This document shows, piece after piece, positions 39,541 to 49,841 of a DNA stretch of 64,000 nt (positions are counted from its first letter, which is position 1; each line of letters opens with the position of its first letter). Source of the DNA: Caldifarciminota bacterium (GTDB lineage Bacteria; Hydrothermota; Hydrothermia; Hydrothermales; JAJRUZ01); the NCBI GenBank assembly GCA_024277525.1, contig JAJRUZ010000042.1:124001-188000 (forward strand), given 5' to 3'. The notes under the pieces were generated by a model. It did not search any database. It was not told where the DNA came from and saw only the letters and a program-made list of their open reading frames with translations. The translations under genes were made by a program, and so were the position numbers.

Positions 39541-39554
39541 AAAGGAGGTTTTAG

Positions 39555-41675
39555 ATGAAATACTATTTAAAAGTATTTATTCTATTGATGTTAGTGGGTG
39601 GTCTTATATTTGCAAGAAATAAAAACGCAAATTCCGGTATAACTACTTCTTCTGCAATGAAAACATCCGAGAATCTTATATTCCAAATTCTTGTACCGGA
39701 AGTATGGAATTACATGAGCAATTACGGTTCACTTGGTGGCGAATTCGGTGCGGGTCTATATGGATATTCTTGGCCCGGTGGTGCTGCTGTGAATAATTAC
39801 TATTTATGGGGTGGATACTTTGCAATAGGTGCAAAAGTAGGTGGAAGATATTACACTACTTACACACAGTATCCTCCTACAACAGGATTATGGGCACCAA
39901 CCTCTGATTTTATTGAATATGCGGGTCCGGGAAAATCGGTTTATGATGTTGTGGTTTCGTGGAATGATTTTAAAGATGATAATCCCAGAAACTCCAGTGG
40001 TAGGCATCTCGGAATTAAAATAATATGGAGGACACTTTCCTGGCCTCATGAACCGTATAATGATTTTATTGCTCATGAGATATATATAATTTATGATAAA
40101 TCTCAATCTGATATAGCCGGCGCAGGTGATTATCTTGACTCAGTCTTTGTGGGAATGTGGTATGACTGTGATGTTTCAAATGCTGATCCGACTGATCCTC
40201 ATATTGATGATTTAGTGGGTTTTGACGGTTGGACAAAAGGAGAATGGAATAACCCGAATTTTACATATCTCTGGGATAATATGGACTTGGTAACTCATAT
40301 GTCAAATGACACATTTTTACCGGAACCCGATGGAATAAATGATCATTATTTCATATGGGGTGATGAACCTGAATATGAAAAAATAGTTGATTCTTCAATG
40401 GCTATTACCATAAATCAGGCAGGAAACACTTATTTAGGGTATTTAATTCCTTATGGAATGAGTTATATTTATGATGGTGACAATCCTGCTGACCCAGGTG
40501 ATGATACGGGTGAAGGAGGAGCGTGTGCGGGTTATATAGGAGGAGCATGGATTTATACACCGCCTACCCCTTCTGATTCTATAGTGATAAACGGAACGGA
40601 TACTTTCAGGATCATAAGACCCTGGTCTCATCAATGGTGGAACTGGGAATCTGACCCTGCTACTGATGAGGATGTTTATGCATATTTAAAAGGAAAACAT
40701 CCTGCAACATTATTTTACAGATATGCTCCGCATCCTAAGGATTTAGGTTTCAAAGAGTTTGATTATAGATTTTTGAATACAGTCGGGCCATTTAGAATAA
40801 AAAGCGGAGACACTTTAAAATTGGTGTGGGTAGCAGGTGTTGGACAGGGACTTGATGGTGGATATGATGATTACTGGGGTAGAGGCTGGCAAAGGGGTTT
40901 AAGACATGTAATAGAATGGGCATTTAAAGCATATTATGCAGGTGACCCAGGAGATCCTGCACATCCAACACCGCCTAAATTTGATCCTAACAAAGATACT
41001 CACTGGAAAATTCCGGTACCTCCTCCCGCTCCTCTTTTAAGATATTCTCCTTCTCCCGAAGGTGTTGCTCTTGCATGGGATAATACAGCAGAGAGGTATG
41101 TGGATCCTTTGAAAGGAAGACCGGATTTTGTGAAATATAGAATATATAGAGCAATTTACCAGCCTTTAAATTTTGAACTTATAGCAGAGATTAATTACGA
41201 TGCCGAAGGGAATATAGCCCATAATTATGTGGATAATGAGGCAAAACCGGGTTACCCCTATTATTATGCAGTTACAGCTGTTGATGAAGATGGACTTGAA
41301 AGTCCGACTAACAATTATCTTAAAGACGAATACAATAATCCCTTACCCCTTATAATGCCCGTTTCTCCTTCTCTCCCGAATGATGTGAGTGGTGTTTATG
41401 TTACCCCTAATCCTTTCAAGGGTTCTGCTAAGTGGTCTCAAACTGAAGTACACAGTACTCTTGCGTTTATGAACCTCCCTCCTTCCTGTAATATTTATAT
41501 ATTTACATTTAGTGGAAAACTTGTAAAGAAAATTGTTCATAGGTCTGGAACAGGAATGGAAACTTGGAATCTTCTAAATGAGGATGGAATAAAGGTGTCG
41601 AGTGGTGTATATCTTTATAAGGTAGAGACACCTAATGGTAATTATAAAATAGGAAAATTTGTAATACTGGATTAA
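39555..41675 (+). CDS. Secreted protein with FN3-like and C-terminal sorting-like domain
   Basis: Signal peptide MKYYLKVFILLMLVGGLIFA; C-term CNIYIFTFSGKLVKKIV..SSGVYLYKVETPNGNYKIGKFVILD. Confidence 0.8.
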   Translation: MKYYLKVFILLMLVGGLIFARNKNANSGITTSSAMKTSENLIFQILVPEVWNYMSNYGSLGGEFGAGLYGYSWPGGAAVNNYYLWGGYFAIGAKVGGRYYTTYTQYPPTTGLWAPTSDFIEYAGPGKSVYDVVVSWNDFKDDNPRNSSGRHLGIKIIWRTLSWPHEPYNDFIAHEIYIIYDKSQSDIAGAGDYLDSVFVGMWYDCDVSNADPTDPHIDDLVGFDGWTKGEWNNPNFTYLWDNMDLVTHMSNDTFLPEPDGINDHYFIWGDEPEYEKIVDSSMAITINQAGNTYLGYLIPYGMSYIYDGDNPADPGDDTGEGGACAGYIGGAWIYTPPTPSDSIVINGTDTFRIIRPWSHQWWNWESDPATDEDVYAYLKGKHPATLFYRYAPHPKDLGFKEFDYRFLNTVGPFRIKSGDTLKLVWVAGVGQGLDGGYDDYWGRGWQRGLRHVIEWAFKAYYAGDPGDPAHPTPPKFDPNKDTHWKIPVPPPAPLLRYSPSPEGVALAWDNTAERYVDPLKGRPDFVKYRIYRAIYQPLNFELIAEINYDAEGNIAHNYVDNEAKPGYPYYYAVTAVDEDGLESPTNNYLKDEYNNPLPLIMPVSPSLPNDVSGVYVTPNPFKGSAKWSQTEVHSTLAFMNLPPSCNIYIFTFSGKLVKKIVHRSGTGMETWNLLNEDGIKVSSGVYLYKVETPNGNYKIGKFVILD

Positions 41676-41681
41676 GGAGGT

Positions 41682-42671
41682 TTGAAAATGAAGAAATTTT
41701 TAATGATATTAGTGATAATTTTATTACCTTTCTCTACCCTCTTTTCGCAGAAAAAGGAGGGTAGAGCGTCCGCAGACTTTCTCTCAATACCTTTATTGCC
41801 AGAAGCTATGGGAATGGGTTCAGCTTATGTAGCTGTTGAAGGCGGTCCTCATTATGTATTCTGGAATCCTTCTCGTATTGCTGAGGTTAAAGGAAAAGCA
41901 TTTTATGCAGGTTATGTAGGATGGTATGTTGAATCAAAAATTCCCTATTTCTCTTTTACCTTTTCAAAACCACCTTATGGTAATTTTGCAATTTTTGCTT
42001 CAGGAGTATATTCTCCCAATTTTCAAGAAGCTACGGAGGATGCCCTTTTAACCGGGAATGTTTTCTCTTACAGTGCTTATCAAATCGGTGTTTCTTATGC
42101 AAGGTATTACACAGATAAATTTGCTGCGGGGTTAAATATTAAGTATATTCAGGAAACATACGGACCTTATTCTAAGGCAAAAACCTATGCAATTGATGCA
42201 GGTTCCATTTTCCATACGGGATTTGGAAGTTGGCGACTCGGAATGGCTCTTCAGAATCTTGGTCCTGATATAAAACCAGAGGGAACATATCTTTTGTGGC
42301 AAACAGGTGAAATGAGACCTTATTCTGCTGCTCCTTTACCTGCTGTTTTTAGATTAGGACTTGCAGGTGAGGTGATAGATAATCCTGGTCTTAAAGTGAC
42401 CTTATCAATAGAACTTATGCACCCTACAGATTATGCAGAATCAGTATCTTTTGGAATGAAATTGTTATATATGAATATGGCTTATCTTTGCTTAGGATAC
42501 AGATATTACATAAGTAAACTCCCTGTTGACGATGTTGGTGCGGGTGGTTTAGGTTTCGGTTTCGGGCTTAATTATAAAACATCATTTGGTGGATTGGGAT
42601 TTTCTTATTCTTACACTGATATGGGTATTTTACCGGATATTCATCGTTTTTCTTTGAATTATGGATTTTAA
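41682..42671 (+). CDS. PorV/PorQ-like outer-membrane protein
   Basis: SADFLSIPLLPEAMGMGSAYVAVEGGPHYVFWNPSRIAEVKG. Confidence 0.82.
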   Translation: MKMKKFLMILVIILLPFSTLFSQKKEGRASADFLSIPLLPEAMGMGSAYVAVEGGPHYVFWNPSRIAEVKGKAFYAGYVGWYVESKIPYFSFTFSKPPYGNFAIFASGVYSPNFQEATEDALLTGNVFSYSAYQIGVSYARYYTDKFAAGLNIKYIQETYGPYSKAKTYAIDAGSIFHTGFGSWRLGMALQNLGPDIKPEGTYLLWQTGEMRPYSAAPLPAVFRLGLAGEVIDNPGLKVTLSIELMHPTDYAESVSFGMKLLYMNMAYLCLGYRYYISKLPVDDVGAGGLGFGFGLNYKTSFGGLGFSYSYTDMGILPDIHRFSLNYGF

Positions 42672-42687
42672 AAAGGAGGTTTTTATT

Positions 42688-43632
42688 ATGAAGATATTAA
42701 AAAATATAGTTTGTTTTAGTTTAATAATGATGATTGTATCGTGCGGTACTAAAACAGGTCCTACTCCGCCTCCTGCCCTTAGTTTAAGGAAATTGTTAAA
42801 AGAAGGTTGGACAAGCTATGGTAAACATGAAGAAGAAAAAGCGTATGCAAAATTTGATACTCTTGTTTCTATGGTAAGAGCGGATACAGGAGATGGGTAT
42901 ATAGGGCTTGCTTATGCTGCAAGAGATTTGTTTTCATATTCAGAATCTCACTCTTCAAATGCACTTGCGCTTTCCTTGCTTAATGACCCCATTAAAAGGG
43001 TATTGAATGAAAGGGCAATCATAATTGATTCCTCTTATTGGATTTATGTTAGGAATCCTATAGGATTTCTTGTAGATACTTTTGTAGTGTGTGAAGTGGG
43101 AAAGGAGGATAAAAGAGGTGTGCCGGTAGGAACAAAATTGAATTATGTAATTATAGAAGTTAAAGATAAAGCATTGAGATTAGCCCCTGACTTTACTCCG
43201 AAGGGTCCTCCCCGCAGTGAAGATGAGATTCTCGTGACTTATTATACTTATGACACTACAAAAGTTGTAAATGGCTTACATCTTTTAGCTTATGCAAACG
43301 AAGTTGCTACCTATTATGCTGAGAATAAATATTGGGAAGCTGCCGGTATGTTCAGGAATTTTGAAATCTTATTAGATAAATTTGGTTCTGATTTTAATTT
43401 TAGTAAGGCATATCCTATCCTTCTTGAAGATAAATCTATAGAAGAAGAACTCAATTCAATGATTAATGACTATAATGTTAAGTTAATCGGTGCTTTTGCA
43501 TACTTTAATAAAGGATTTTATGCGAATTCAATTTATATTGTGAGAGACCTTATAAATAATCCAAACTGGAATGACCCTGACAACCCTGATGTTGAAGCTT
43601 TATATAATAAATTAGTCGAACTTTCAAAATAA
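42688..43632 (+). CDS. Lipoprotein with TPR-like architecture
   Basis: Lipobox SLIMMIVSCGTK; AAGGAGG SD; LLKEGWTSYGKHEEEKAYAKFDTLV. Confidence 0.65.
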   Translation: MKILKNIVCFSLIMMIVSCGTKTGPTPPPALSLRKLLKEGWTSYGKHEEEKAYAKFDTLVSMVRADTGDGYIGLAYAARDLFSYSESHSSNALALSLLNDPIKRVLNERAIIIDSSYWIYVRNPIGFLVDTFVVCEVGKEDKRGVPVGTKLNYVIIEVKDKALRLAPDFTPKGPPRSEDEILVTYYTYDTTKVVNGLHLLAYANEVATYYAENKYWEAAGMFRNFEILLDKFGSDFNFSKAYPILLEDKSIEEELNSMINDYNVKLIGAFAYFNKGFYANSIYIVRDLINNPNWNDPDNPDVEALYNKLVELSK

Positions 43633-43648
43633 CAAAGGAGGTTAGAAG

Positions 43649-46600
43649 ATGAAAAAGATAACATGGATTCTTTTGATAGTTTCCTCCACGCTTTTTTCTG
43701 CTTTTAATGTGGGGGATACCGCGACATTTACAACTTATATAGTGGGTCCATTCGCCGGATACACTTCAAGGAAGGTAATGTGTCAAGCTGTTACCTCTCA
43801 TGCCTATATCTTCACACAGGAGGATTATTACCCTATAAATCATGTTAAAGGAATGCAAGGGCAGGATATATTTGCACTTTCAAGTGATGGTTCTTTGTTT
43901 AAATATGATGCTTCTACGCAGAGTTGGAAAAAAGATACATTTGATGTTAATTATTTTGTAATTAAGCCTGTCTCCGCAACTAAATATCATATAATCATAG
44001 GAACACCTTCGGGTGTGGCATATAAAAGTAATACTACTTCCTGGACCGATAAGTTACCCGATTATGATGCTGTTCGTCAGGATCTCAATATCAAAAAATT
44101 TGCAGTTTCTCCAATCGGGGTAAGTTCATTTTATAGAGTATATTATATGAATAAAAAAGGTTTCTATTATGCAAATGGTACCCAGGCATCGGGTCCGAGT
44201 AATTCCTGGATTCCGCTTGAAGGAATATTTGTTGATGAGAATTTTCAGAAATATAATGAAGGAGATTCGGTATGGGGCGGTGTGGTTGAGACATTTACAG
44301 ATTCAGTACTATTGGTTTCCACAAAGGCTCTTACCTTTGGAGATACTTCTAATTATTCTACTGGTGTAGATTTTAGTATAAGTGCATATGATTTTACAGC
44401 GTATTTTACAATTTATACCGATTCTGTAAATACCCCTGAATTCAGAATAGATCTCAAAAGAGAAAGTAGTAATGGAACTTATACTTCCCTTTATATAGAG
44501 TTTAAAAATTCTTCTGTTTATTTAAATGACCAAAGGGTAGGACCTATAAAACCCGGAGACGGATTTAATTTTACTTTGGTTGTTAAGGATAATAAAGCGG
44601 TTTTGAAGTATTCTTCTTTGAAAGGTGTTTCTGGAGAGAGTGATACCGTAAATTGTTACTATCAAAATTCCTTTGATAGATTTAAAGGTTTCACCTTTGT
44701 TTTCGGTTCCAACTCTTCCTCTAAATTCTATATAGATGATGTTTTCATTGTGCCTTATGAAGTTAAAAAAATAGCGGGTCATGCATCTGATAGAAAGCGT
44801 TGTTTCTTCTTGCTTCCTTATGCTTTGGTTATATATGATAACAATGTTCCTGAGTGGAGACTTATTTATACTGCTTTACCCGGTAGTAGTGAATTTGTTG
44901 ATCTTGTGAGTGTTCCGTATGCCGATAGCCTATTGTACCTTGTTATGAAATCAAAAGTAGATACCTTAGAAGTATTTTCAATATTGAAATTAGAAGATAC
45001 TACGGGTGATTTTTCAGGACCGCCTGTAGTTTCTACTATTACTGATTTTACGGGTGAGTATCTTACCTTTTCTATTAACTTTTCCAATCCTTCCCAACTT
45101 GCTTTCTCTTATAAAAATGAATCCGGAATGCCTCATCTTTTAATTTCGAAAGATGGCGGATCTACTTTTACCGAAGAAATGTCAGGATTTGCGGAATGGG
45201 GTCCTTTTGACTGGACAGGGGTCGTGCATTCTTTCTATTTTGAGAATGATAATACCTATTTTGCCGGAACAGAGCAGGGTGTATTCAAAAAGTCAGGAAC
45301 CGGTGACTGGGAAGAAATTAACAGAGGGATACTTAAAAGGTTTGTTACAAAATCAGAGATTCAGGCGTTTGCAAACCTTGTGGAGACTTTTCCGTGGGAC
45401 GCGTTTTATAACGAACTCGGACCTTTCGGTGTTAATAGGGATAATGACGATCATGTTATTATTCTGCTTTCAGAAACCGGTTATGTGCTTTCATCCGATG
45501 CAAAAATTCCGATAGGATATGCTTATAATGCGGATGTTATTAAAGATAACAAAGTCGAAATGATTCAAATAGACCCTATTGATACAAAAGTGGATACTTT
45601 GAGGGATTTATCTAATCCGGCTTTACTTAAAGATTTGGCTTATGCATTGGCTGGTTTACATCTGATTACATGGGACCCTGATGAACCTGCATGGTTAAGG
45701 GTAGGAGCAGAAGTTGTAGGTTATCATATATTAAAAGCAGGTTCTTTGGATTCACCAAATAAGGCTGATACATTTATTCTTCCTGAAAAGAACTTGTTGC
45801 ACACTTATATTAATACAGATATTGAAAGTGAAAGGAAATATGCTTTTCCCTTCATATATTATCTTGTTGAAAAGAAAGGAATTTCTGTATTAAGAAACTG
45901 GTGGCAGGATAAGAAATATCAAGGACTTCTGGGACTCACACAATTTGCAAGAGGTGATGGTGATACAGCTTTGTTCTATGAAGATGTCCTTTATAATGTT
46001 ATGACGGGAGGGTTTAAAAATATTGTGGCGGATCTTACTTATAAAGATTTTGTTGAATACAAAGCCTGGGTTTCCGGTTATTCAGAAAAGTTATCTCCCT
46101 ATTCTTTTGTTGCTATAAAAATAAAGAATCCGACAGACTACGGAGTTATCACATCATTTAAATATAAAGGGACAATCACGAACGGACTTTTCATTCATCC
46201 TGAAAATGAGTCGCTTATAGTTACAGTGCCGGAACCCAAAGGAAAAGAAAGGGAAGGTATATTAACTTTGCCTAATGATACAACAACTATAAAGAAATTC
46301 TTATTTGTCGGTTATGACGATGATACAATTGGAGGACCTGATGAAGCGAGTTTCAGGTTTGCAATAGGTGTTGATAATAAAGCCCCTGAGGTTGTAACCG
46401 GCTTCTTTCACAGTGATTTACTGAACAAAAGAGTTAATCTTTTTATTTTCGGAAATGAAAAGATTTACAAAGACCCTGCTAATTCCAAGCCTTATGTTTT
46501 TATGATTGCCGGAAATGATACTACGGAATGTGAGGTTTCTGTAAAGTCTTCATATATTGATACACTTCCTTCAGGTTCACCGGTTGCTGCTATGTATGTT

Positions 46601-47329
46601 TCGGATGTGGATCTTAATTTTGTGAATAAAGAAGCAAAAATTCTTATAAAAGGTGCAGACCTTCTCGGAAATGATTTTAATGATATTGAAATTATATTTA
46701 ATGAATGGTTAACACAAAAAGGAACTTTTGCTTATAGTGATGGTTCTCTTATTATTGAGACACCTGATGGAGCGTTTTCTTCAATAAAGTCCATTCTGGT
46801 TTCAAAGACGGATTTTGTGCCGTTTGAGAGCGATGCAAGAGCAAAAAGGGTTTCTCCTTATTATGTAATAGGTAATGAAAATCTTTATGCACTGCGTCCA
46901 TGTGTGGTTAAAATAGAATATCCTGGTAAAGGAACCCTTTACCGATATGAGAATGGGATGTGGGTGAGAGTGGAAGGTGGTCTTGATAACAACGGTTTTT
47001 ATGTTGCTCCTGTTCAGAAATTCGGGGTTTTTACATTTTATGACGGGGATACTCCATCGAAACTTAAATTCTCGCTTTCGTTATCTAAGTATGTTTTAAA
47101 TAGCAAGGAGCCCCTGTTTGTGAATATAACATTACCCGAAAGGTTGAATGCGGAACTTAAACTCTATAATGCCTCCGGTAGGGTTATAGAGGTGATTAAA
47201 CAAGGAATATGGAATTCGGGTTCTCATGTTATAGGTGTTAATGTGAATAAATTACCTTCCGGAAGTTATTTCTTAATTTTTAAAGCAAAAAGCCTGAAAG
47301 TGACAAAGAAGGTGATTAAGGTTGAATAA
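43649..47329 (+). CDS. Large secreted protein with degenerate metalloprotease-like core and CTD
   Basis: Signal MKKITWILLIVSSTLFS; LGPFGVNRDNDDHVIILLSE..LAGLHLITWDPDEPAWLRVGAEVVGY; C-term ELKLYNASGRVIEVIKQG..PSGSYFLIFKAKSLKVTKKVIKVE. Confidence 0.7.
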   Translation: MKKITWILLIVSSTLFSAFNVGDTATFTTYIVGPFAGYTSRKVMCQAVTSHAYIFTQEDYYPINHVKGMQGQDIFALSSDGSLFKYDASTQSWKKDTFDVNYFVIKPVSATKYHIIIGTPSGVAYKSNTTSWTDKLPDYDAVRQDLNIKKFAVSPIGVSSFYRVYYMNKKGFYYANGTQASGPSNSWIPLEGIFVDENFQKYNEGDSVWGGVVETFTDSVLLVSTKALTFGDTSNYSTGVDFSISAYDFTAYFTIYTDSVNTPEFRIDLKRESSNGTYTSLYIEFKNSSVYLNDQRVGPIKPGDGFNFTLVVKDNKAVLKYSSLKGVSGESDTVNCYYQNSFDRFKGFTFVFGSNSSSKFYIDDVFIVPYEVKKIAGHASDRKRCFFLLPYALVIYDNNVPEWRLIYTALPGSSEFVDLVSVPYADSLLYLVMKSKVDTLEVFSILKLEDTTGDFSGPPVVSTITDFTGEYLTFSINFSNPSQLAFSYKNESGMPHLLISKDGGSTFTEEMSGFAEWGPFDWTGVVHSFYFENDNTYFAGTEQGVFKKSGTGDWEEINRGILKRFVTKSEIQAFANLVETFPWDAFYNELGPFGVNRDNDDHVIILLSETGYVLSSDAKIPIGYAYNADVIKDNKVEMIQIDPIDTKVDTLRDLSNPALLKDLAYALAGLHLITWDPDEPAWLRVGAEVVGYHILKAGSLDSPNKADTFILPEKNLLHTYINTDIESERKYAFPFIYYLVEKKGISVLRNWWQDKKYQGLLGLTQFARGDGDTALFYEDVLYNVMTGGFKNIVADLTYKDFVEYKAWVSGYSEKLSPYSFVAIKIKNPTDYGVITSFKYKGTITNGLFIHPENESLIVTVPEPKGKEREGILTLPNDTTTIKKFLFVGYDDDTIGGPDEASFRFAIGVDNKAPEVVTGFFHSDLLNKRVNLFIFGNEKIYKDPANSKPYVFMIAGNDTTECEVSVKSSYIDTLPSGSPVAAMYVSDVDLNFVNKEAKILIKGADLLGNDFNDIEIIFNEWLTQKGTFAYSDGSLIIETPDGAFSSIKSILVSKTDFVPFESDARAKRVSPYYVIGNENLYALRPCVVKIEYPGKGTLYRYENGMWVRVEGGLDNNGFYVAPVQKFGVFTFYDGDTPSKLKFSLSLSKYVLNSKEPLFVNITLPERLNAELKLYNASGRVIEVIKQGIWNSGSHVIGVNVNKLPSGSYFLIFKAKSLKVTKKVIKVE

Positions 47330-47410
47330 TTTATTAAAAATGGTTTATATTAAAAAATCACTTATCAAAAAAGGGGTTCAATTCCCCAAAAACATTTGGA
47401 GGAGGTTTTT

Positions 47411-49771
47411 ATGTGGCGTAAAGTAATGCTACCGCTCCTTTTGACAGGAGCGCTGATGGCAGGTGAATTTTTTGCTGTAAAACCTGCCAAAAAGTCTGCG
47501 GGAAAAAGCGATATAGTTCCTCTTAAGAATGTCAAAATGCAGGTTCAAAAATTATGGAATAATCCTGTTATTACTGCTGCTCAATGGGGACAGGGATTAG
47601 GTGCTGCCGCTGTTCTCGGTCCAGCAGATACACCTTTGATTGACTGGTGGACAGAACTTGCATGGACGGGAGATATTAAATTCGGGATCTGGAATATTTA
47701 TGACCCTAATGCTCCAGCATATGTATTAAGTGGTATAGACCCTGGAGATACATTTGCCGCATATTTTAAACCACCTGCAGCCTGTACTATCGTAGCTTTT
47801 GGTATTTACTATTTTAACGATGAAGGTTCTCCTACAGCAGACTTAACATATTTGGCGGCATGGACAAGACCCGAAGTTGACCCAGAATTTATTTGGGATT
47901 ATGGTGCAGGTTTAGATCCTACTGCACCTCTTGGTGCATATATTGATTATCATTATGGATATAATTATCCTGCCCCTAATCCTCCTTACGATGATACTAA
48001 TTTAATAACATCTCCTACCTTAATCTCGGTTCCTCAAGATACTCTTAATATTCAGTATACTATATTTTATCCAGATTCCGGTGCCATAGATGATTCCACA
48101 GGAGATGAATTTTGGGTTGCTTGGACACCTTTGACTGCCGGAGCATCAAATGCAATGCCCTGGGTAGTCATTACCGCAAGTTATGGAAAAGGTGATTGGA
48201 AATGCTGGATTTATCAGCAGGACCTTTCTGGATTCGGCATAGATCCCGGTTGGTATAACCAATGGCACGGATACTGGATGGATGCATTCGTATGGATTTA
48301 TGAAGACCCGCCTTCGATGTGGAAAGAGGTGACAGATTTACCTTGGACATTTTCAACCGGTCCGTTTAAAGTTAGAGCCCATATTGTAGATATTCTTGGT
48401 ATTCCGGCAGCAAATCAAGGTGTAAGAGCATGTACACTTCTTGTCTGGACCTCGGCAGGTGATACTTTTTATATTGATGGAGGAAAGCCTGTTGAAGGAG
48501 ATTCAACCGATGGTTGGTGGGAATTCACATTCGGACCATTCACTCCCGGGGATACGATTTACTATACAGGGTATATAGCGTATGATTACAGTGGAGGTTC
48601 TTCATCCGAAGGAAAAGTTCATTCCTTTGTTATCCTTCCTTATGACCCGAAATATAAAGTTCTTTTTGTTGATGAAGACCAAGATGCCTGGGCACAATAT
48701 GCCTATGATATATTGAATGAATTGGTTGACCTCAAAGATACTGTTGTTAACGGTACACCTGCTGCTTATTATTGGGATGCTGCGGTTTACGGATATCCTG
48801 ATTCCTCTGTTTTGGATATCAATAAATTTGATATGGTCTTCTGGACAGGTTGGGGACCCGAAATTTTTGCTTCGGATACAGCTCTTGTTAAAGCGTACTT
48901 AGATGCAGGTGGACAATTGTTTATTTCATCTCAAGACTTGGTTGTTGGAGGTTTTGGTATAGGAGACTGGACCAGTGAAGTCAACATAAAGAATGATTAT
49001 CCCGGTCACTTCCTCCATACTTATTTAAAAATGGGAATTGCTCTTGATGATTACATAGGAGGTGTAGTTTCCTCTAATTACGATACAGTGAATGCATTTT
49101 ATGGATTCCCGGGCGATACAATTTCTGATCCTTGGGGTTACGGAGATTCTATACTTTATTACGGATTCTTACATTATAATTTTGCCGGATATGTATTCCC
49201 CGATGACTTAGGAAATGGTGTTTATGATACTGTCTTTCCTTGTTTCTTCTATGAGAAGGGTGTACCTGATAGAGAAAGTGGAACCCCTGCTGCTTATTGG
49301 TATGACGGAACTGCATACGGTGAACCCTATAAAATTGTCGTAGCCTACTTCAATTATCAATTCCTTGTAGAGGGTGTCCAGTATGATACAGCAGGTAATG
49401 TTATTAGCTATTATCAGGATACTTTTGATTTGAAGTTGTTGACAGAGAGAATACTTGAACTTTTCGGTTACACAAGTGTCGGTGAATTGCCCAGCTTCAA
49501 ACCCAAGGCTCTGAGACTTTCACTCCGAGCACCTTCCATTGCCGGACTCGGAAATGTCAATCTCTTTTATACAATTCCGAATGCAGGAAATGTAAGAATT
49601 GCACTTTATGATGCATCTGGTAGGTTAATAAAGAATCTCTTTAACGGCAGAAAGAAAGCAGGTGCCTATGCCATTTCATTCCCGACTAAGGATCTGAGAG
49701 CAGGAACATACTTTGTAAAACTTGACTTTAACGGAAAATCTAAGACACAGAAACTGGTCTTTCTCAGGTAG
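47411..49771 (+). CDS. Secreted surface protein with GATase-like segment and CTD
   Basis: Strong SD GGAGGAGG; signal MWRKVMLPLLLTGALMAG; C-term NVRIALYDASGRLIKNLFNGRKKAG..RAGTYFVKLDFNGKSKTQKLVFLR. Confidence 0.8.
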   Translation: MWRKVMLPLLLTGALMAGEFFAVKPAKKSAGKSDIVPLKNVKMQVQKLWNNPVITAAQWGQGLGAAAVLGPADTPLIDWWTELAWTGDIKFGIWNIYDPNAPAYVLSGIDPGDTFAAYFKPPAACTIVAFGIYYFNDEGSPTADLTYLAAWTRPEVDPEFIWDYGAGLDPTAPLGAYIDYHYGYNYPAPNPPYDDTNLITSPTLISVPQDTLNIQYTIFYPDSGAIDDSTGDEFWVAWTPLTAGASNAMPWVVITASYGKGDWKCWIYQQDLSGFGIDPGWYNQWHGYWMDAFVWIYEDPPSMWKEVTDLPWTFSTGPFKVRAHIVDILGIPAANQGVRACTLLVWTSAGDTFYIDGGKPVEGDSTDGWWEFTFGPFTPGDTIYYTGYIAYDYSGGSSSEGKVHSFVILPYDPKYKVLFVDEDQDAWAQYAYDILNELVDLKDTVVNGTPAAYYWDAAVYGYPDSSVLDINKFDMVFWTGWGPEIFASDTALVKAYLDAGGQLFISSQDLVVGGFGIGDWTSEVNIKNDYPGHFLHTYLKMGIALDDYIGGVVSSNYDTVNAFYGFPGDTISDPWGYGDSILYYGFLHYNFAGYVFPDDLGNGVYDTVFPCFFYEKGVPDRESGTPAAYWYDGTAYGEPYKIVVAYFNYQFLVEGVQYDTAGNVISYYQDTFDLKLLTERILELFGYTSVGELPSFKPKALRLSLRAPSIAGLGNVNLFYTIPNAGNVRIALYDASGRLIKNLFNGRKKAGAYAISFPTKDLRAGTYFVKLDFNGKSKTQKLVFLR

Positions 49772-49797
49772 AAGACAAAAATTATAAAATAAAATTG

Positions 49798-49827
49798 CCC
49801 CCGGGTTTAATCCCCGGGGGTTTTTTT
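49798..49827 (+). terminator. Rho-independent terminator
   Basis: CCCCCGGG-TTTAATC-CCCGGGGG followed by T7. Confidence 0.95.
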
Positions 49828-49841
49828 ATTATAATTTATAG

